The notes beneath the pieces are model-generated. The model did no database searches and was not told the DNA's origin. It saw nothing but the letters and a program-made list of their open reading frames with translations. Both the position numbers and the translations under genes were made by a program. Of a stretch of 64,000 nucleotides of DNA, positions 36,738-45,977 are shown piece after piece. Origin of the DNA: Phycisphaerales bacterium (GTDB lineage: Bacteria > Planctomycetota > Phycisphaerae > Phycisphaerales > SM1A02); contig JAQWNP010000010.1 of NCBI GenBank assembly GCA_029268515.1, positions 154,330 through 218,329 on the forward strand, given 5' to 3'. Each line of letters opens with the position of its first letter. Position 1 is the first letter of the stretch.

Positions 36738-38075
36738 ATGGCCAGGCAGAAGGTACTCATCTGTCCATATTGTGGCGAGCTACAGCCCGCGGAAGACGCC
36801 TGTCGGGTGTGTGATGGGCGGTTCAAGCGATCTGCCCGCCAGGAGAGGCAAAATGGGATGGGGCCCTGGTTTGTCCGTGATCCGGCCGCACCTTTTCAAC
36901 CTGGCTTGAGCTATGCCAGCATTGCTCAGGAGATTGAAGCAGGTCATATTGATCGTTACACCATCCTAAGAGGCCCCACGACCAAGCAGTTTTGGACCGT
37001 TGCTAAGCGGGTTCCAGGTATTGCTCACCTTGTTGGCTACTGCCATAACTGTGGGGAAACGGTTGATTCCAAAGACCATCACTGTCAGTCATGTGATATT
37101 CCCTTTGGTGCCTATTTGGACCGTAACTATCTTGGATTGCCGGAGGTACAACTGATGGCTGATGAGGTTCCGGCAACTGGGCATCAACAGGCGCAGATGT
37201 CGAGTTCGATGATCTCATCAGAACGGCCATTATCTCAAGCATCAGGTGGTTCAGTTTCTAGTTTTATAAGTGATGCCGAATTACTTAATGGGCCCCTATC
37301 AGATATTGAGGTAGATCAACTTCAACCTCATTTGCAGCATCCGGTAGATGAAACAAATAAGCCAAGTCAGATTGATCCAAATGCAAATCTGATCCGCCAG
37401 AGTGGAGCAGGGCACCTCTTCGATAGTTCTGAATCTAATGTTAGATTACGGGGGCTTCAGCAACAGATTCGCTCTCAACAGCGGGTGGTACTTTTGTTGG
37501 TAGCACTTTTACTGGTTGTTGTTGTGATTGGAGGTTTGGGTCTGATTTATGGATTGCCGGCTTTGCGTGAGCAGGCAACACCAGTGACGACATTGCCGCC
37601 AGGTACAGCCCCAGTCAGTGGCTCTGACATTTCATTAGAAAATCCTGTGGCACCTGTCCAGGGTGAAAATGTGATGCCTTCCACTGCGTCGCCAACAAAT
37701 CAGATTCCGATCATAGAGATGCCAGATACTGATGTGACCACGGACACCGAGCTTACAGAGGAAACGAGCGGAGCATCTGTCATTGCCGAGCCCACTCCTG
37801 ACTCGGTACCTGCCACAGTCAGTTCCGAGCCCTCCGAAAATGCGCTACCAGAAGTTTGGCGCACTGCTTATGAAGAGGCTCAGGTTCATTATCGCAATGC
37901 TCGGAATTCGTCTCTACCAATTGAAAGTCGAATTGAAAGTGCGCAAGCAGCAGCAAAGTTGCTAGAGCAAGTGCCTTCTGATGCGAAAGCGATACCTACA
38001 CCAATCCGAAATTTGATGGAAGACATTGCCGAAGAAATTGAGAGGCTCAAAATTGAAGAATTTATAGGCAGCTGA
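36738..38075 (+). CDS. Zinc-ribbon / GYF-like membrane protein, function unknown
   Basis: About 445 residues. The cytoplasmic part has a CPYC...CRVC zinc ribbon (residues 9-25), then a GYF_2-like module (MGPWFVRDPAAPFQPGLSY...IDRYTILRGPTTKQFWTVAK), and a second ribbon, CHNC...CQSC (102-119). A Ser/Gln-rich linker leads to one membrane helix (about 250-272). The extracytoplasmic part is Thr/Pro/Glu-rich and ends in a short helical domain. I know no function for this arrangement; a peptide-binding adaptor between cytoplasm and envelope is a guess. The ATG at 36738 has AGGAG 5 bases upstream, which settles the start. Confidence 0.75.
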   Translation: MARQKVLICPYCGELQPAEDACRVCDGRFKRSARQERQNGMGPWFVRDPAAPFQPGLSYASIAQEIEAGHIDRYTILRGPTTKQFWTVAKRVPGIAHLVGYCHNCGETVDSKDHHCQSCDIPFGAYLDRNYLGLPEVQLMADEVPATGHQQAQMSSSMISSERPLSQASGGSVSSFISDAELLNGPLSDIEVDQLQPHLQHPVDETNKPSQIDPNANLIRQSGAGHLFDSSESNVRLRGLQQQIRSQQRVVLLLVALLLVVVVIGGLGLIYGLPALREQATPVTTLPPGTAPVSGSDISLENPVAPVQGENVMPSTASPTNQIPIIEMPDTDVTTDTELTEETSGASVIAEPTPDSVPATVSSEPSENALPEVWRTAYEEAQVHYRNARNSSLPIESRIESAQAAAKLLEQVPSDAKAIPTPIRNLMEDIAEEIERLKIEEFIGS

Positions 38076-38102
38076 TCATGCTGTTTTATGGAAAGAGTGG
38101 CC

Positions 38103-38912
38103 TTAGGCCTTGGAGGAGCTCCGAGCTAGAGCGGCAAGGCGTTGGTAACGGAGATAGGTACCTCTTGCAATTGTTCGAGCCAAAAGAAGCCCGACGCGTC
38201 CATCAAGAAAGCCTAAGCGAATGATGTAGGTTCGTAAAAAAGCCATCACACATCGATTGAATGCTTCCACTCGATTTGCAGATCTTCCGTTGGCATGAGC
38301 CTCTTGAGCACCCAGCGTTGCATATCGATCTGTTTTTTCATTGATTTCATCACGATCACGATATGAGTGGTGTTGTATGACATGAGTCATGACACCAGTT
38401 GTTCCTTCTACGACTATTTTTTCGTGGACAGGCACATCTTTAAAGCGGCCTGCCGAACGTCGAAACAAGCGTAGCTTTCGATCTCGCCGCCAATCTCCAA
38501 AGCGAATCGGTTTGCCTAGAAATGTTGATTTGAAGGGAATCGTGAAAGCTTCGTGTTTGGTGGTGGGAAGTGTTGAGAGAATCTCTTGAGCAAGTTCTGG
38601 TGTGATTCGCTCATCGGCATCAATTGAGAGTACCCATTGGCTGGTCGATTGATCAAGTGCATAATTCTTCTGAGGCCCGAATCCAAGCCATGGCTGTTCA
38701 AAAACCTTCTCTGTATGGGTGCGAGCGATGGTCGTGGTTTGGTCAGTGCTACCAGAATCCACCACCACAACCTCATCTGCCCATGCCACCGAGGCGAGAC
38801 AATCGGGCAGATCCTGAGCTTCGTTCTGGGTGATGATAATCACTGACAAACTGAAGCCATCGGTCCTTGCTTGAGCATCTAGGTCGGGAGATTTCTTGGG
38901 CGGAGGCGCCAT
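38103..38912 (-). CDS. Family 2 glycosyltransferase (WaaE/KdtX-like, core glycan)
   Basis: A 269-residue GT2 enzyme: SLSVIIITQNEAQDLPDCLASV, the acidic VVDSGSTDQT, WLGFGPQKNYAL and the DxD site VLSIDADERI. FGDWRRDRKLRLFRR and DVPVHEKIVVEG are typical of the LPS-core beta-1,4-glucosyltransferase (WaaE/KdtX) group. A lipopolysaccharide or other surface-glycan acceptor is likely. The 30 N-terminal residues are polar and may be dispensable. It stands alone and points away from the flagellar block. Confidence 0.85.
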   Translation of the reverse strand: MAPPPKKSPDLDAQARTDGFSLSVIIITQNEAQDLPDCLASVAWADEVVVVDSGSTDQTTTIARTHTEKVFEQPWLGFGPQKNYALDQSTSQWVLSIDADERITPELAQEILSTLPTTKHEAFTIPFKSTFLGKPIRFGDWRRDRKLRLFRRSAGRFKDVPVHEKIVVEGTTGVMTHVIQHHSYRDRDEINEKTDRYATLGAQEAHANGRSANRVEAFNRCVMAFLRTYIIRLGFLDGRVGLLLARTIARGTYLRYQRLAALARSSSKA

Positions 38913-39153
38913 ACCAATATCCTACGGCGTGAGAGGGGGTGATGGAACAAAGGCAGTATCGGCGATCGCTGTGTCAAAGAGGAAGCAAAGACGAAATGGG
39001 CCTCGCAGCCATTGGCTTGGTCGGCTCGATTGGGGGGGTACCAAAAAACCAAAAACCAGCACACTGGACTTGGGCGCCTGTGCCTGTCAGTAGAACGGCA
39101 TGAGATTTGCGTCTATTCAGAGGTAAACCTAGCCAGAGGACAGGAGGTCCGCC

Positions 39154-40260
39154 ATGAATGGCTTAAAACAAGCCTTGACCATTGTGACACTGTTGGCAGT
39201 CTTTGCGCTTTGCGCAAGGATCGCCACTGCAACGAGCATCCAGGATCTTGTGCGAATCAAGGGTCAGGAGCGGAATATCCTACAGGGCCTTGGACTGGTC
39301 ATTGGTCTTCCTGGCACGGGTGACACAACTAAAGATGCATTCGTCGCGGCTCGGCCCTTCGCTGAGTGGCTTGGAAATCTCGGGGATCCAGTGCTGAGCC
39401 TCCAGGAGTTGGCACGAGCTGATGCCTTTGCGCTGGTCAACGTCACCATGGAAGTTCCAGCTATTGGTGCACGGGAAGGCGATGAGTTTGACGTTCACGT
39501 TGATAAGGTCTTCAACGCAACCAGTCTAAAGGGTGGCCGATTAGTCGTGTCTTTCCTAAGACCACCGCTACCGAATGCTTCAAATCCACCGGTCTTGGCC
39601 TTTGGTCAGGGAATGGTGGTTATTGAGGGCGAGAATGTATGCAGCGGTATTGTTCGTCTAGGCGGACAGATGATCGCAGATATCAATACCAATCCGATTG
39701 CTCGAGATGGCACACTCTCTCTTGTGATCAAGCCACACTATGCAACATTTCCTATTGCAGCAGCAGTAACGAACGCCATCAATCAGCGATTCAATCTCAT
39801 CGAGCAGGGTGATATTGCCATGGCCACCAATGCTCAGACCATTGTTATTCGTATACCAGCAAGCGATTTACCAAACCCAACACAGTTCCTTGCCAATCTG
39901 ATGCTGATTCCAATCGATCCATCACTTATTCAGACTGAAGCGAGAGTTGTCATCAACGAAAAAATTGGTGCGATCATTGTGACAGCGAATGTTGAGATAG
40001 GTCCTGTGGCTATTGCGCATAATGGTCTGTCAATTACAAGTATCACGCCACCACTTGTGGCCACACCTGGAAATCCACAAATTGAGACAACGCCTTGGGC
40101 ATCTATTTCTACTTCAGTTGAAGGTTCAAGGGCAACCACACGTCTTGATGTACTACTGAACGCGCTTAAACAATTCAATGTTCCAGTTAAAGATCAAATA
40201 TCGATTGTCTATGAGCTCAAAAAGACAGGTGCTCTTCATGCGGAGATCATCCACAAATGA
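39154..40260 (+). CDS. flgI: Flagellar P-ring protein
   Basis: A 368-residue exported protein that forms the P-ring bushing of the flagellar rod in the peptidoglycan layer. The signal peptide ends ALCARIATA. The mature protein begins SIQDLVRIKGQERNILQGLGLVIGLPGTGD, which is diagnostic for FlgI. Its C-terminal stretch ALKQFNVPVKDQISIVYEL is also conserved. A strong ribosome site (AGGAGG) lies 7 bases before the ATG. It opens the rightward flagellar block and overlaps the rod-binding gene by 4 bp. Confidence 0.95.
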   Translation: MNGLKQALTIVTLLAVFALCARIATATSIQDLVRIKGQERNILQGLGLVIGLPGTGDTTKDAFVAARPFAEWLGNLGDPVLSLQELARADAFALVNVTMEVPAIGAREGDEFDVHVDKVFNATSLKGGRLVVSFLRPPLPNASNPPVLAFGQGMVVIEGENVCSGIVRLGGQMIADINTNPIARDGTLSLVIKPHYATFPIAAAVTNAINQRFNLIEQGDIAMATNAQTIVIRIPASDLPNPTQFLANLMLIPIDPSLIQTEARVVINEKIGAIIVTANVEIGPVAIAHNGLSITSITPPLVATPGNPQIETTPWASISTSVEGSRATTRLDVLLNALKQFNVPVKDQISIVYELKKTGALHAEIIHK

Positions 40261-40640
40261 CACTCATAACGACAGCAAATTTTGCATCATCAAAAATGCC
40301 AGGATTGGTAATGGCCAATCAAGCGGGTAAAAGTAATAAAAGTGCATTCTCTGAGATTCTAAATCCGAATCATGCAACTTCTGAAAATGGAATGACGCTT
40401 AATCAGGCAGCAGAAAAATTAGTTTCTTCTGCATTGCTTATGCCAATTATCGAACAACTTCATAGCGAGCACGGATTTCGATCAGAGATGTTTAAAGCCG
40501 GTGATGCAGAGCGGCATTTTCAACCCATAATGGACTACTACCTTGCGGATCAAATTGTAAGTGGAGCGAACTTTGATTTGACAGAGTCTGTTGTACAGCG
40601 ATTGCAACCACAGGTTGATGGCGGGGGATTACAGGCGTGA
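40257..40640 (+). CDS. FlgJ-like rod-binding protein (no muramidase domain)
   Basis: A 127-residue protein matching the N-terminal rod-binding domain of FlgJ: AAEKLVSSALLMPIIEQL, then a gap and FKAGDAERHFQPIMDYYLADQIV. The peptidoglycan-hydrolase domain of enterobacterial FlgJ is absent, as in many non-gamma-proteobacterial versions. It probably caps or guides the growing rod. It is overlapped by 4 bp at both ends by flgI and the FlgN-like gene, implying tight coupling. Confidence 0.8.
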   Translation: MTLITTANFASSKMPGLVMANQAGKSNKSAFSEILNPNHATSENGMTLNQAAEKLVSSALLMPIIEQLHSEHGFRSEMFKAGDAERHFQPIMDYYLADQIVSGANFDLTESVVQRLQPQVDGGGLQA

Positions 40641-41158
40641 CAGAAAGCCAAATGAAAACATCACAATTGGAGCGACTCGATTCCGTTTTGCTCTCACAGA
40701 TCGTTGCCCATGAGAAGTTACTGAAATGTCTCGGTGAATCACAAGAGGCAATCCGGATGGCTGATATGGATGCGTTTGGTATCGCATGTAAACAAAAGCA
40801 CGAGATTGCAGTCGAAATAACTGGGCTTGAAAGTGCTCGTTTGGAGTTAATAGTTTCGCTCACCGAAGCGATAAAGCCTGGAGCTGAGTCGCCACTTAAG
40901 TTGACCGAATTGGCACTCGTTATTGATGAACCGCTGAAAGGCCGACTGCAATTAAGAGCAGATGCCTTGCGGAAGATTATTAGTGAAGTCCGAAAAAAAA
41001 GCAGTGTTGTTCGCCAAGCAGTTGATGTACTAGGTCGTCATATGACCGGTTTAGTTCAGACCGTACAGGGCGCCGTGACTGGTACTGGGGTCTATGGCAA
41101 GCGCGGGCGATTTGATGACAGTTGCCAGCTTCGATTTAGTGTAGATGTGCGATCGTAA
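40637..41158 (+). CDS. flgN: FlgN-like flagellar export chaperone
   Basis: A 173-residue, almost fully helical protein with the FlgN look: a Glu/Lys-rich N-terminal coil (LSQIVAHEKLLKCLGESQEAI), a long second helix and a C-terminal YGKRGRFDDSCQLRFSVDVRS that resembles the usual Y-G-x-x-G tail. FlgN guards the hook-junction proteins FlgK and FlgL before export, and both genes follow directly. The start GTG at 40637 overlaps the preceding stop (GTGA); ATG 40652 is an alternative. Confidence 0.8.
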   Translation: MTESQMKTSQLERLDSVLLSQIVAHEKLLKCLGESQEAIRMADMDAFGIACKQKHEIAVEITGLESARLELIVSLTEAIKPGAESPLKLTELALVIDEPLKGRLQLRADALRKIISEVRKKSSVVRQAVDVLGRHMTGLVQTVQGAVTGTGVYGKRGRFDDSCQLRFSVDVRS

Positions 41159-41192
41159 TTTTCTGGTCAGATCAGATGAGGAGCTCTGAAAA

Positions 41193-42884
41193 ATGAGTCT
41201 CAATGGAGCTTTGCAAATTGGGCAGTCGGCCTTGTTCGCTTCTTCCGCAGCGCTACAAGTTGCGGGCAATAACATGGCAAATGCTGCAACTCCAGGATTT
41301 CATCGCCGTACCATCAGTTTGGCGCCGCTTGGTTCTGGTGGTGTTGGTGTCGCTGGTCTGGGGCAAGGCGTACAAATTCTTAATGTTCGTCGTGAAGTGG
41401 ATATTGCTCTCCAAGGGCGTTATCGCGATTCGTTAAGCCAAGAAATGCGAGCGGCGATGGACTTTCGTTACGCATCTGCAATTGAGACACTTCAAAACGA
41501 GCTAAGTGAAAATGATGTCTCCAGTATGCTCAGTCAGTTCTTTAATAGCTTTTCAGAATTGGCTAACAATCCAAGTGATCATGCTATGCGCGCTGTGGTC
41601 GTACAGGAAGGGGTCTCGTTAGCCGCTCGGCTTTCGAGTTTACGAAGTGACTATAACACGGTGTTAGAAGAAGTGAACCAATCACTGGGAATCTCTGTGT
41701 CAGCAGCAAATAACATACTAGATCAAATTGCTGCAATTAATCAGCAGATTAGTATGCAAGAAGGTGCCGGTAGTGATGCAACTGCTTTACGCGATCAGCG
41801 TGATACTATTATTGATGAGCTTTCTCAACTAGTTGATATATCAGTTATTGAAAAAACAAATGGAAGTGTAGACATTCTCGTTGGATCAATTCCAGTGGTC
41901 ATTGGTGCTGAATCGAGAGGCTTGGACTTGCGCCAATCAATGGAAGGCGACAGCTCGCATATGTCACTAAGGGTTGGTGTTGATGGCACTATGTTAAATG
42001 TGACCGGCGGCGCTATTGGCGGCCTTCTGGCGCAGCGAGCTGAGACTATTGAGCCCGCCATTGAGCAGCTTGATCGCCTCGCTCAAGAGCTTATTAGGCA
42101 AGTCAATCTTCTTCATTCACAAGGTCAGAGTGAGACCGGGTATACATCAATCACTGCTAGTGCTGGTGTCATCGATTCCACCGTTCCACTAAATCAAGAG
42201 GGTAATGGTCTTGCGTTTGAGATTGGTTCTGGAAGCTTCTTTGTCCATGTGACAGATCAAGCAACTGGGACAACAACAGCACATGAAGTTGCAGTTAATG
42301 GCGATGCAATGAGTATGCAAGATTTGGTGGATGTCATCAATGGTCCAAATGGCGTTCCCAACGTAACAGCGAGTCTTGGGCCAGGAAACAAACTAATACT
42401 TGCCGCTGATGAAGGATGTGAAATCTCGTTTTCAGATGATTCAGCGGGTGCATTGCTCGGCCTCGGTGTTAATACTTTTTTCACTGGATCGAACGCAGCT
42501 GATATCAATGTGACAGGTCTACTTCAGGAAGATCCGAGTTACCTTGCCATTGGGGCCGGGCACATTCCCGGATCTGGTCAGACAGCGCTTGCAATTGCAG
42601 GACTTCAGGATCAAGAAGTGGATGGGTTTGGCGGCCGCAGTCTACGTGAGTTTTGGCAAGAATCAGTGACATCACTTGCGGTGAAAACAAATGGTGCGGC
42701 AGCGAAAGCGGAGTCAACGAGCTTAGTACGCTCCAGCTTATACGCTCAGACTCAGTCTGTTTCGGGGGTCTCAATCGATGAAGAATCTGTGAATCTACTC
42801 ACTTTCCAACGTCAATTTCAGGCAGCCGCAAAGTTCATTGATGTGATAGACGAAACCATGGAGACCCTGTTGAGAATGGCATGA
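41193..42884 (+). CDS. flgK: Flagellar hook-associated protein 1
   Basis: A 563-residue hook-filament junction protein. The N-terminal flagellar-rod signature is seen in ALFASSAALQVAGNNMANAATPGFHRRT. The C-terminal helix VNLLTFQRQFQAAAKFIDVIDETMETLLRM is the family end. The central part (about 320-470) holds the surface domain. A GAGGAG ribosome site lies 9 bases before the ATG. It follows the FlgN-like chaperone gene and precedes flgL by 20 bases. Confidence 0.94.
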   Translation: MSLNGALQIGQSALFASSAALQVAGNNMANAATPGFHRRTISLAPLGSGGVGVAGLGQGVQILNVRREVDIALQGRYRDSLSQEMRAAMDFRYASAIETLQNELSENDVSSMLSQFFNSFSELANNPSDHAMRAVVVQEGVSLAARLSSLRSDYNTVLEEVNQSLGISVSAANNILDQIAAINQQISMQEGAGSDATALRDQRDTIIDELSQLVDISVIEKTNGSVDILVGSIPVVIGAESRGLDLRQSMEGDSSHMSLRVGVDGTMLNVTGGAIGGLLAQRAETIEPAIEQLDRLAQELIRQVNLLHSQGQSETGYTSITASAGVIDSTVPLNQEGNGLAFEIGSGSFFVHVTDQATGTTTAHEVAVNGDAMSMQDLVDVINGPNGVPNVTASLGPGNKLILAADEGCEISFSDDSAGALLGLGVNTFFTGSNAADINVTGLLQEDPSYLAIGAGHIPGSGQTALAIAGLQDQEVDGFGGRSLREFWQESVTSLAVKTNGAAAKAESTSLVRSSLYAQTQSVSGVSIDEESVNLLTFQRQFQAAAKFIDVIDETMETLLRMA

Positions 42885-42904
42885 GTACAAACGGAAATTA
42901 ATCT

Positions 42905-44890
42905 ATGAATACGATTCACGGAAATTTCACTCGGGTTCCCACGCTTCTGGCGAGTCAAGTGCTTTTGGATTCACTTGGCCGTACAAGCCAAGAGCTGTTG
43001 CGTACACAAATTGAGCTCGCGACTGGCAAGGCAGTGGGGCGACCTAGCGATCGACCAATTGCTGCCAGTGGTATTGCTGCAGTTGATGACATGCTGGAGC
43101 AGGCTAATCAGTATTTGCGCAACTTGTCTCATGCGGATTCAGTCTTGAATATGGTGGATGCAAGTCTTGCTGAAGCGACAGAGGCGCTGAATCAAGCCCA
43201 CTCGATTGGGCTCTCAGAGAGCGGTGTCGGAAGTGATGCCGCGACTCGGGCAAATCAGGCAATCGTCATTGATTCACTGCTTGATCAGATGACCATGCTC
43301 GCGAATCGCGATTATTTAGGTATCTCACTGTTTGGAGGTACGGCCAGTGGAACGACGCCCATGCAAGCTCTTGCTGGTGGTGGACTCCAGTATGTAGGTG
43401 TTGGGGATGGCTTATTAACGGCTTTGCCAATGATTGGTGCAACGCCTATCACCATTTCTGGTGCTGATGCCTTTGGAGCTTTGAGTACTCGAATCGAAGG
43501 CTCTACAGATTTGCAGCCACAGCTGACATTGGAGACGAGACTGTCAGATCTAGGAGGGGCGCAGGGCCAAGGCGTGGCTCTGGGAATGATCGAATTGACC
43601 ATGCAGCCGAGTGGTGAGGTTTACTCTGTTGATCTTGCGGGGTGTCACACGATTGGTGATGTCATTGATCGTTTCAGCGAAATTGCAGACGTGACCATAG
43701 CAATTGATCCCATATCGAGTCTTGGATTTAACGTTACACCTCCCGTGGGTCAGAGTCTGGTCATTTCACAGGGGCCAGCGGCTGCTGATCTTGGTTTGAT
43801 AGGCACATTTGATGATCCCGCAGGCACCGTTGGGCAGGGGCTAGACCCACGAATATCGGCGCAGACAGATTTGGCAAGCTTGGGTGGGCTCTCACTCCCA
43901 CTTGGAAGTATTGAGATTACCAATCTGGGTCAGACGCATCAGCTGGATCTGAGTTCAGCTCAAAACGTTGGAGATCTCATTGATCTGGTCGCGGCCTTAG
44001 ATATCGGTGTCCGAATGGAGATTGCTGATTCAGGGGATCGGCTCAATGTTGTTAATCAAGCCTCTGGTTCGCAGATGAGCATTGGAATGTTCGAAGGCGA
44101 TCAAACAGTAGAGATGCTCGGTATCCGAAGTTTAACAAGCAGCACTTTGCTATCTGACTTCAATAATGGCATGGGTATTGGCATTGTTTCTGGGTCATTA
44201 GATGCTACGACAGGTGAGCCAGATCCTGCCGCTAATATGGACTTTCGCATCAACCTTGCTAATGGTGAGTCCTTTGAGGTGGATCTCACTGGTTGCTTGA
44301 TAGTTGGTGATGTACTCAATGCAGTCAATCAGGCTGCACTGGACGCCGGTGTGCTTGTCCCTGATGAATTTGAGGCCAGCCTTGTCTCAGAGGGCAATGG
44401 ATTTAGGTTTATTGATCAAACCGCTGTCATAGGTCAGATATCGATTGAGCCGCTCAACGGCTCCACAGCTATCGGTGATCTGGGCTTTAAGGTGGGTGAC
44501 GGTGAGGGTGGAAGCGCAAGCTTGAGCAGTTCCGATCGCGCAACGGTTGCCGTTGAAAGCACATTTACCCATCTCATGGCACTCCGAGACGCTCTAGAGG
44601 CCAATGACGAGCGTGGCATCTCGCTTGCAACACAGAAACTAGAGACTGACCTAGATCGTCTCATCGAGGTACGGGCTGTTGTTGGTGTCCGGTCTCAGCG
44701 AGTGAGTGCAACAACCACGCGCCAGGAGGATCTAGTGATTCAGTATGCATCGATGCGGAGTGAGCTTGAAGATCTTGATTACACAGAAGCATCGATTCGT
44801 TTTGCGACCCTGCAGCAGCAGCTACAGGCAGGACTTTTGACCACGGGGCAGTTGGCCTCAATGTCACTACTTGACTTTCTTGGTCCCTGA
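42905..44890 (+). CDS. flgL: Flagellar hook-associated protein 3, enlarged
   Basis: A 661-residue protein, about twice the usual FlgL size (around 300-400). The flagellin-like N-terminus is present (LLRTQIELATGKAVGRPSDRP), and the C-terminal helix LDYTEASIRFATLQQQLQAGL is typical. The extra length lies in the middle. Three related beta-rich units carry hook-IN-like motifs: EVYSVDLAGCHTIGDVIDRF, THQLDLSSAQNVGDLIDLV and SFEVDLTGCLIVGDVLNAV (near residues 240, 345 and 455). Such repeats would form surface domains on the junction. It links the FlgK ring to the filament. Confidence 0.9.
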   Translation: MNTIHGNFTRVPTLLASQVLLDSLGRTSQELLRTQIELATGKAVGRPSDRPIAASGIAAVDDMLEQANQYLRNLSHADSVLNMVDASLAEATEALNQAHSIGLSESGVGSDAATRANQAIVIDSLLDQMTMLANRDYLGISLFGGTASGTTPMQALAGGGLQYVGVGDGLLTALPMIGATPITISGADAFGALSTRIEGSTDLQPQLTLETRLSDLGGAQGQGVALGMIELTMQPSGEVYSVDLAGCHTIGDVIDRFSEIADVTIAIDPISSLGFNVTPPVGQSLVISQGPAAADLGLIGTFDDPAGTVGQGLDPRISAQTDLASLGGLSLPLGSIEITNLGQTHQLDLSSAQNVGDLIDLVAALDIGVRMEIADSGDRLNVVNQASGSQMSIGMFEGDQTVEMLGIRSLTSSTLLSDFNNGMGIGIVSGSLDATTGEPDPAANMDFRINLANGESFEVDLTGCLIVGDVLNAVNQAALDAGVLVPDEFEASLVSEGNGFRFIDQTAVIGQISIEPLNGSTAIGDLGFKVGDGEGGSASLSSSDRATVAVESTFTHLMALRDALEANDERGISLATQKLETDLDRLIEVRAVVGVRSQRVSATTTRQEDLVIQYASMRSELEDLDYTEASIRFATLQQQLQAGLLTTGQLASMSLLDFLGP

Positions 44891-44908
44891 ATGGGGCCTT
44901 TACTTAGA

Positions 44909-44925
44909 GCCCTTCAGGGCGTTTT
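44909..44925 (+). terminator. Weak terminator-like hairpin after flgL
   Basis: GCCC-TTCA-GGGC forms a short GC stem with a four-base loop, followed by GTTTT. It lies 18 bases after the flgL stop and would only partly stop transcription, leaving read-through into fliW. Confidence 0.35.
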
Positions 44926-45042
44926 AGTGGAAGTAACGATTGGCTCTGCGGCCGGGTCAATCGTCAATGACAGGACGTCGGGAGATCGAGTGGACTCGAT
45001 CAGAAACCCACGGAGTGGATGGCCGGCAGATGGAGTTCGCAC

Positions 45043-45489
45043 ATGCAAGTGCAAACCACGCGTTTCGGACAGGTAGAGATCAATGAAGATCGAGTTATCA
45101 CATTCGCTTCAGGTCTCTTGGGATTTTCAAGTTACAAGCGTTATGCGCTGCTGAAACCAGATGATGACGGCGTCTTCTATTGGTTGCAGTCTGTGGATAG
45201 CCCAGAACTAGCATTCGTAGTCACTGACCCGTGCCTATGGATCAAAGAGTATGAGGCAACAATTCGCCATGAGCAAATGGAGGATATGGGTCTAGCGAGT
45301 CTTGATGAAGCACAGGTTTTCGTCATCGTTAATAAATACGATCAGGCATTAACAGCCAATCTACAAGGTCCTCTGGTGATCAATGCAAAATCTCAAGTCG
45401 CCATGCAGCTTGTACTTGCAGACAAGAGATGGACCACACGTCATGAGATCGTAACAGTGAGTGAGCCGTTCCAAGCAGCGACTGCCTGA
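45043..45489 (+). CDS. fliW: Flagellar assembly factor FliW
   Basis: About 148 residues with the FliW pattern: TTRFGQVEINEDRVITFASGLLGF at the start, then FYWLQSVDSPELAFVVTDP and GPLVINAKSQVAMQLVL. FliW binds flagellin and, when flagellin is exported, is freed to bind and block CsrA. The csrA gene follows directly and two flagellin genes come after, so the whole partner-switch is encoded in one stretch. TGGAG precedes the ATG at 45043; an earlier ATG at 45019 would add eight residues. Confidence 0.92.
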   Translation: MQVQTTRFGQVEINEDRVITFASGLLGFSSYKRYALLKPDDDGVFYWLQSVDSPELAFVVTDPCLWIKEYEATIRHEQMEDMGLASLDEAQVFVIVNKYDQALTANLQGPLVINAKSQVAMQLVLADKRWTTRHEIVTVSEPFQAATA

Positions 45490-45545
45490 CGGTCACCACT
45501 AAAACGTGCGCCAATGCCAAAGAGGCGAGAGGCGTTTTTCTGAAA

Positions 45546-45604
45546 CTGCAGGTGAGGATGCCTGTAGCTAAACACGAGAGCTTCGTTCCAGGAAGGATCC
45601 AGGA
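45546..45604 (+). promoter_or_regulatory. csrA leader with GGA hairpin and GGA-rich ribosome site
   Basis: Bases 45546-45567 fold as CTGCAGG / CCTGTAG (one G-U pair) with loop TGAGGATG. A GGA thus sits in the loop, the favoured CsrA target. Three more GGA motifs (45591-45604) overlap the ribosome-binding region just before the ATG. This arrangement predicts autoregulation of csrA by its own product. What is seen is the hairpin and the motifs; binding is inferred from CsrA biology. Confidence 0.55.
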
Positions 45605-45880
45605 ATGCTCGTACTTTCGAGACATCGAGACGAAACAATCATGATCGGCGACGACATCGAACTGACCGTCGTTGATATCCGGGGAGATAAGGTTCGACTG
45701 GGGATCAAGGCGCCTGTTCAAGTCGCCGTACATCGTAAAGAGGTGTACGACGCTATCAAACTTGAGAATGAACAAGCTGCTCAGATCTCCGAATCAACCG
45801 CAGCGGCGCTTGGCCAAACCCGACGCGCTGCTGGCGGCGATCGACTATCAGTTAAGCGGTCTATTAGAACATCTGGATAG
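45605..45880 (+). CDS. csrA: Carbon storage / translational regulator CsrA
   Basis: A 91-residue RNA-binding protein. [25 protein letters not shown] and [22 protein letters not shown] match CsrA closely, including the N-terminal LVLSRH strand and the VHRKEV RNA-binding strand. A tail of about 30 residues (rich in Ala, Arg and Ser) extends beyond the ~60-residue E. coli form. In the FliW type of system, CsrA represses flagellin translation by covering the Shine-Dalgarno. Here it lies between fliW and the first flagellin gene. Confidence 0.95.
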   Translation: MLVLSRHRDETIMIGDDIELTVVDIRGDKVRLGIKAPVQVAVHRKEVYDAIKLENEQAAQISESTAAALGQTRRAAGGDRLSVKRSIRTSG

Positions 45881-45930
45881 GTCGTCGTGCGCAATGAGAA
45901 AGCGGCTAGGTTCATTGTGAATTTATGAAA

Positions 45931-45977
45931 GAACGCTTCGCGTTCAATAGAGAAGGCTGTCATCAAGGAGGATCGCC
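45931..45977 (+). promoter_or_regulatory. Leader of the first flagellin gene: hairpin plus GGA-containing Shine-Dalgarno
   Basis: GAACGC-TTC-GCGTTC (45931-45945) is a perfect six-pair hairpin. The ribosome site AAGGAGG (45965-45971) is very strong and contains two GGA motifs, 6 bases before the ATG. It is a predicted target for CsrA repression. No U-run follows the hairpin, so it is not a terminator. Confidence 0.5.
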
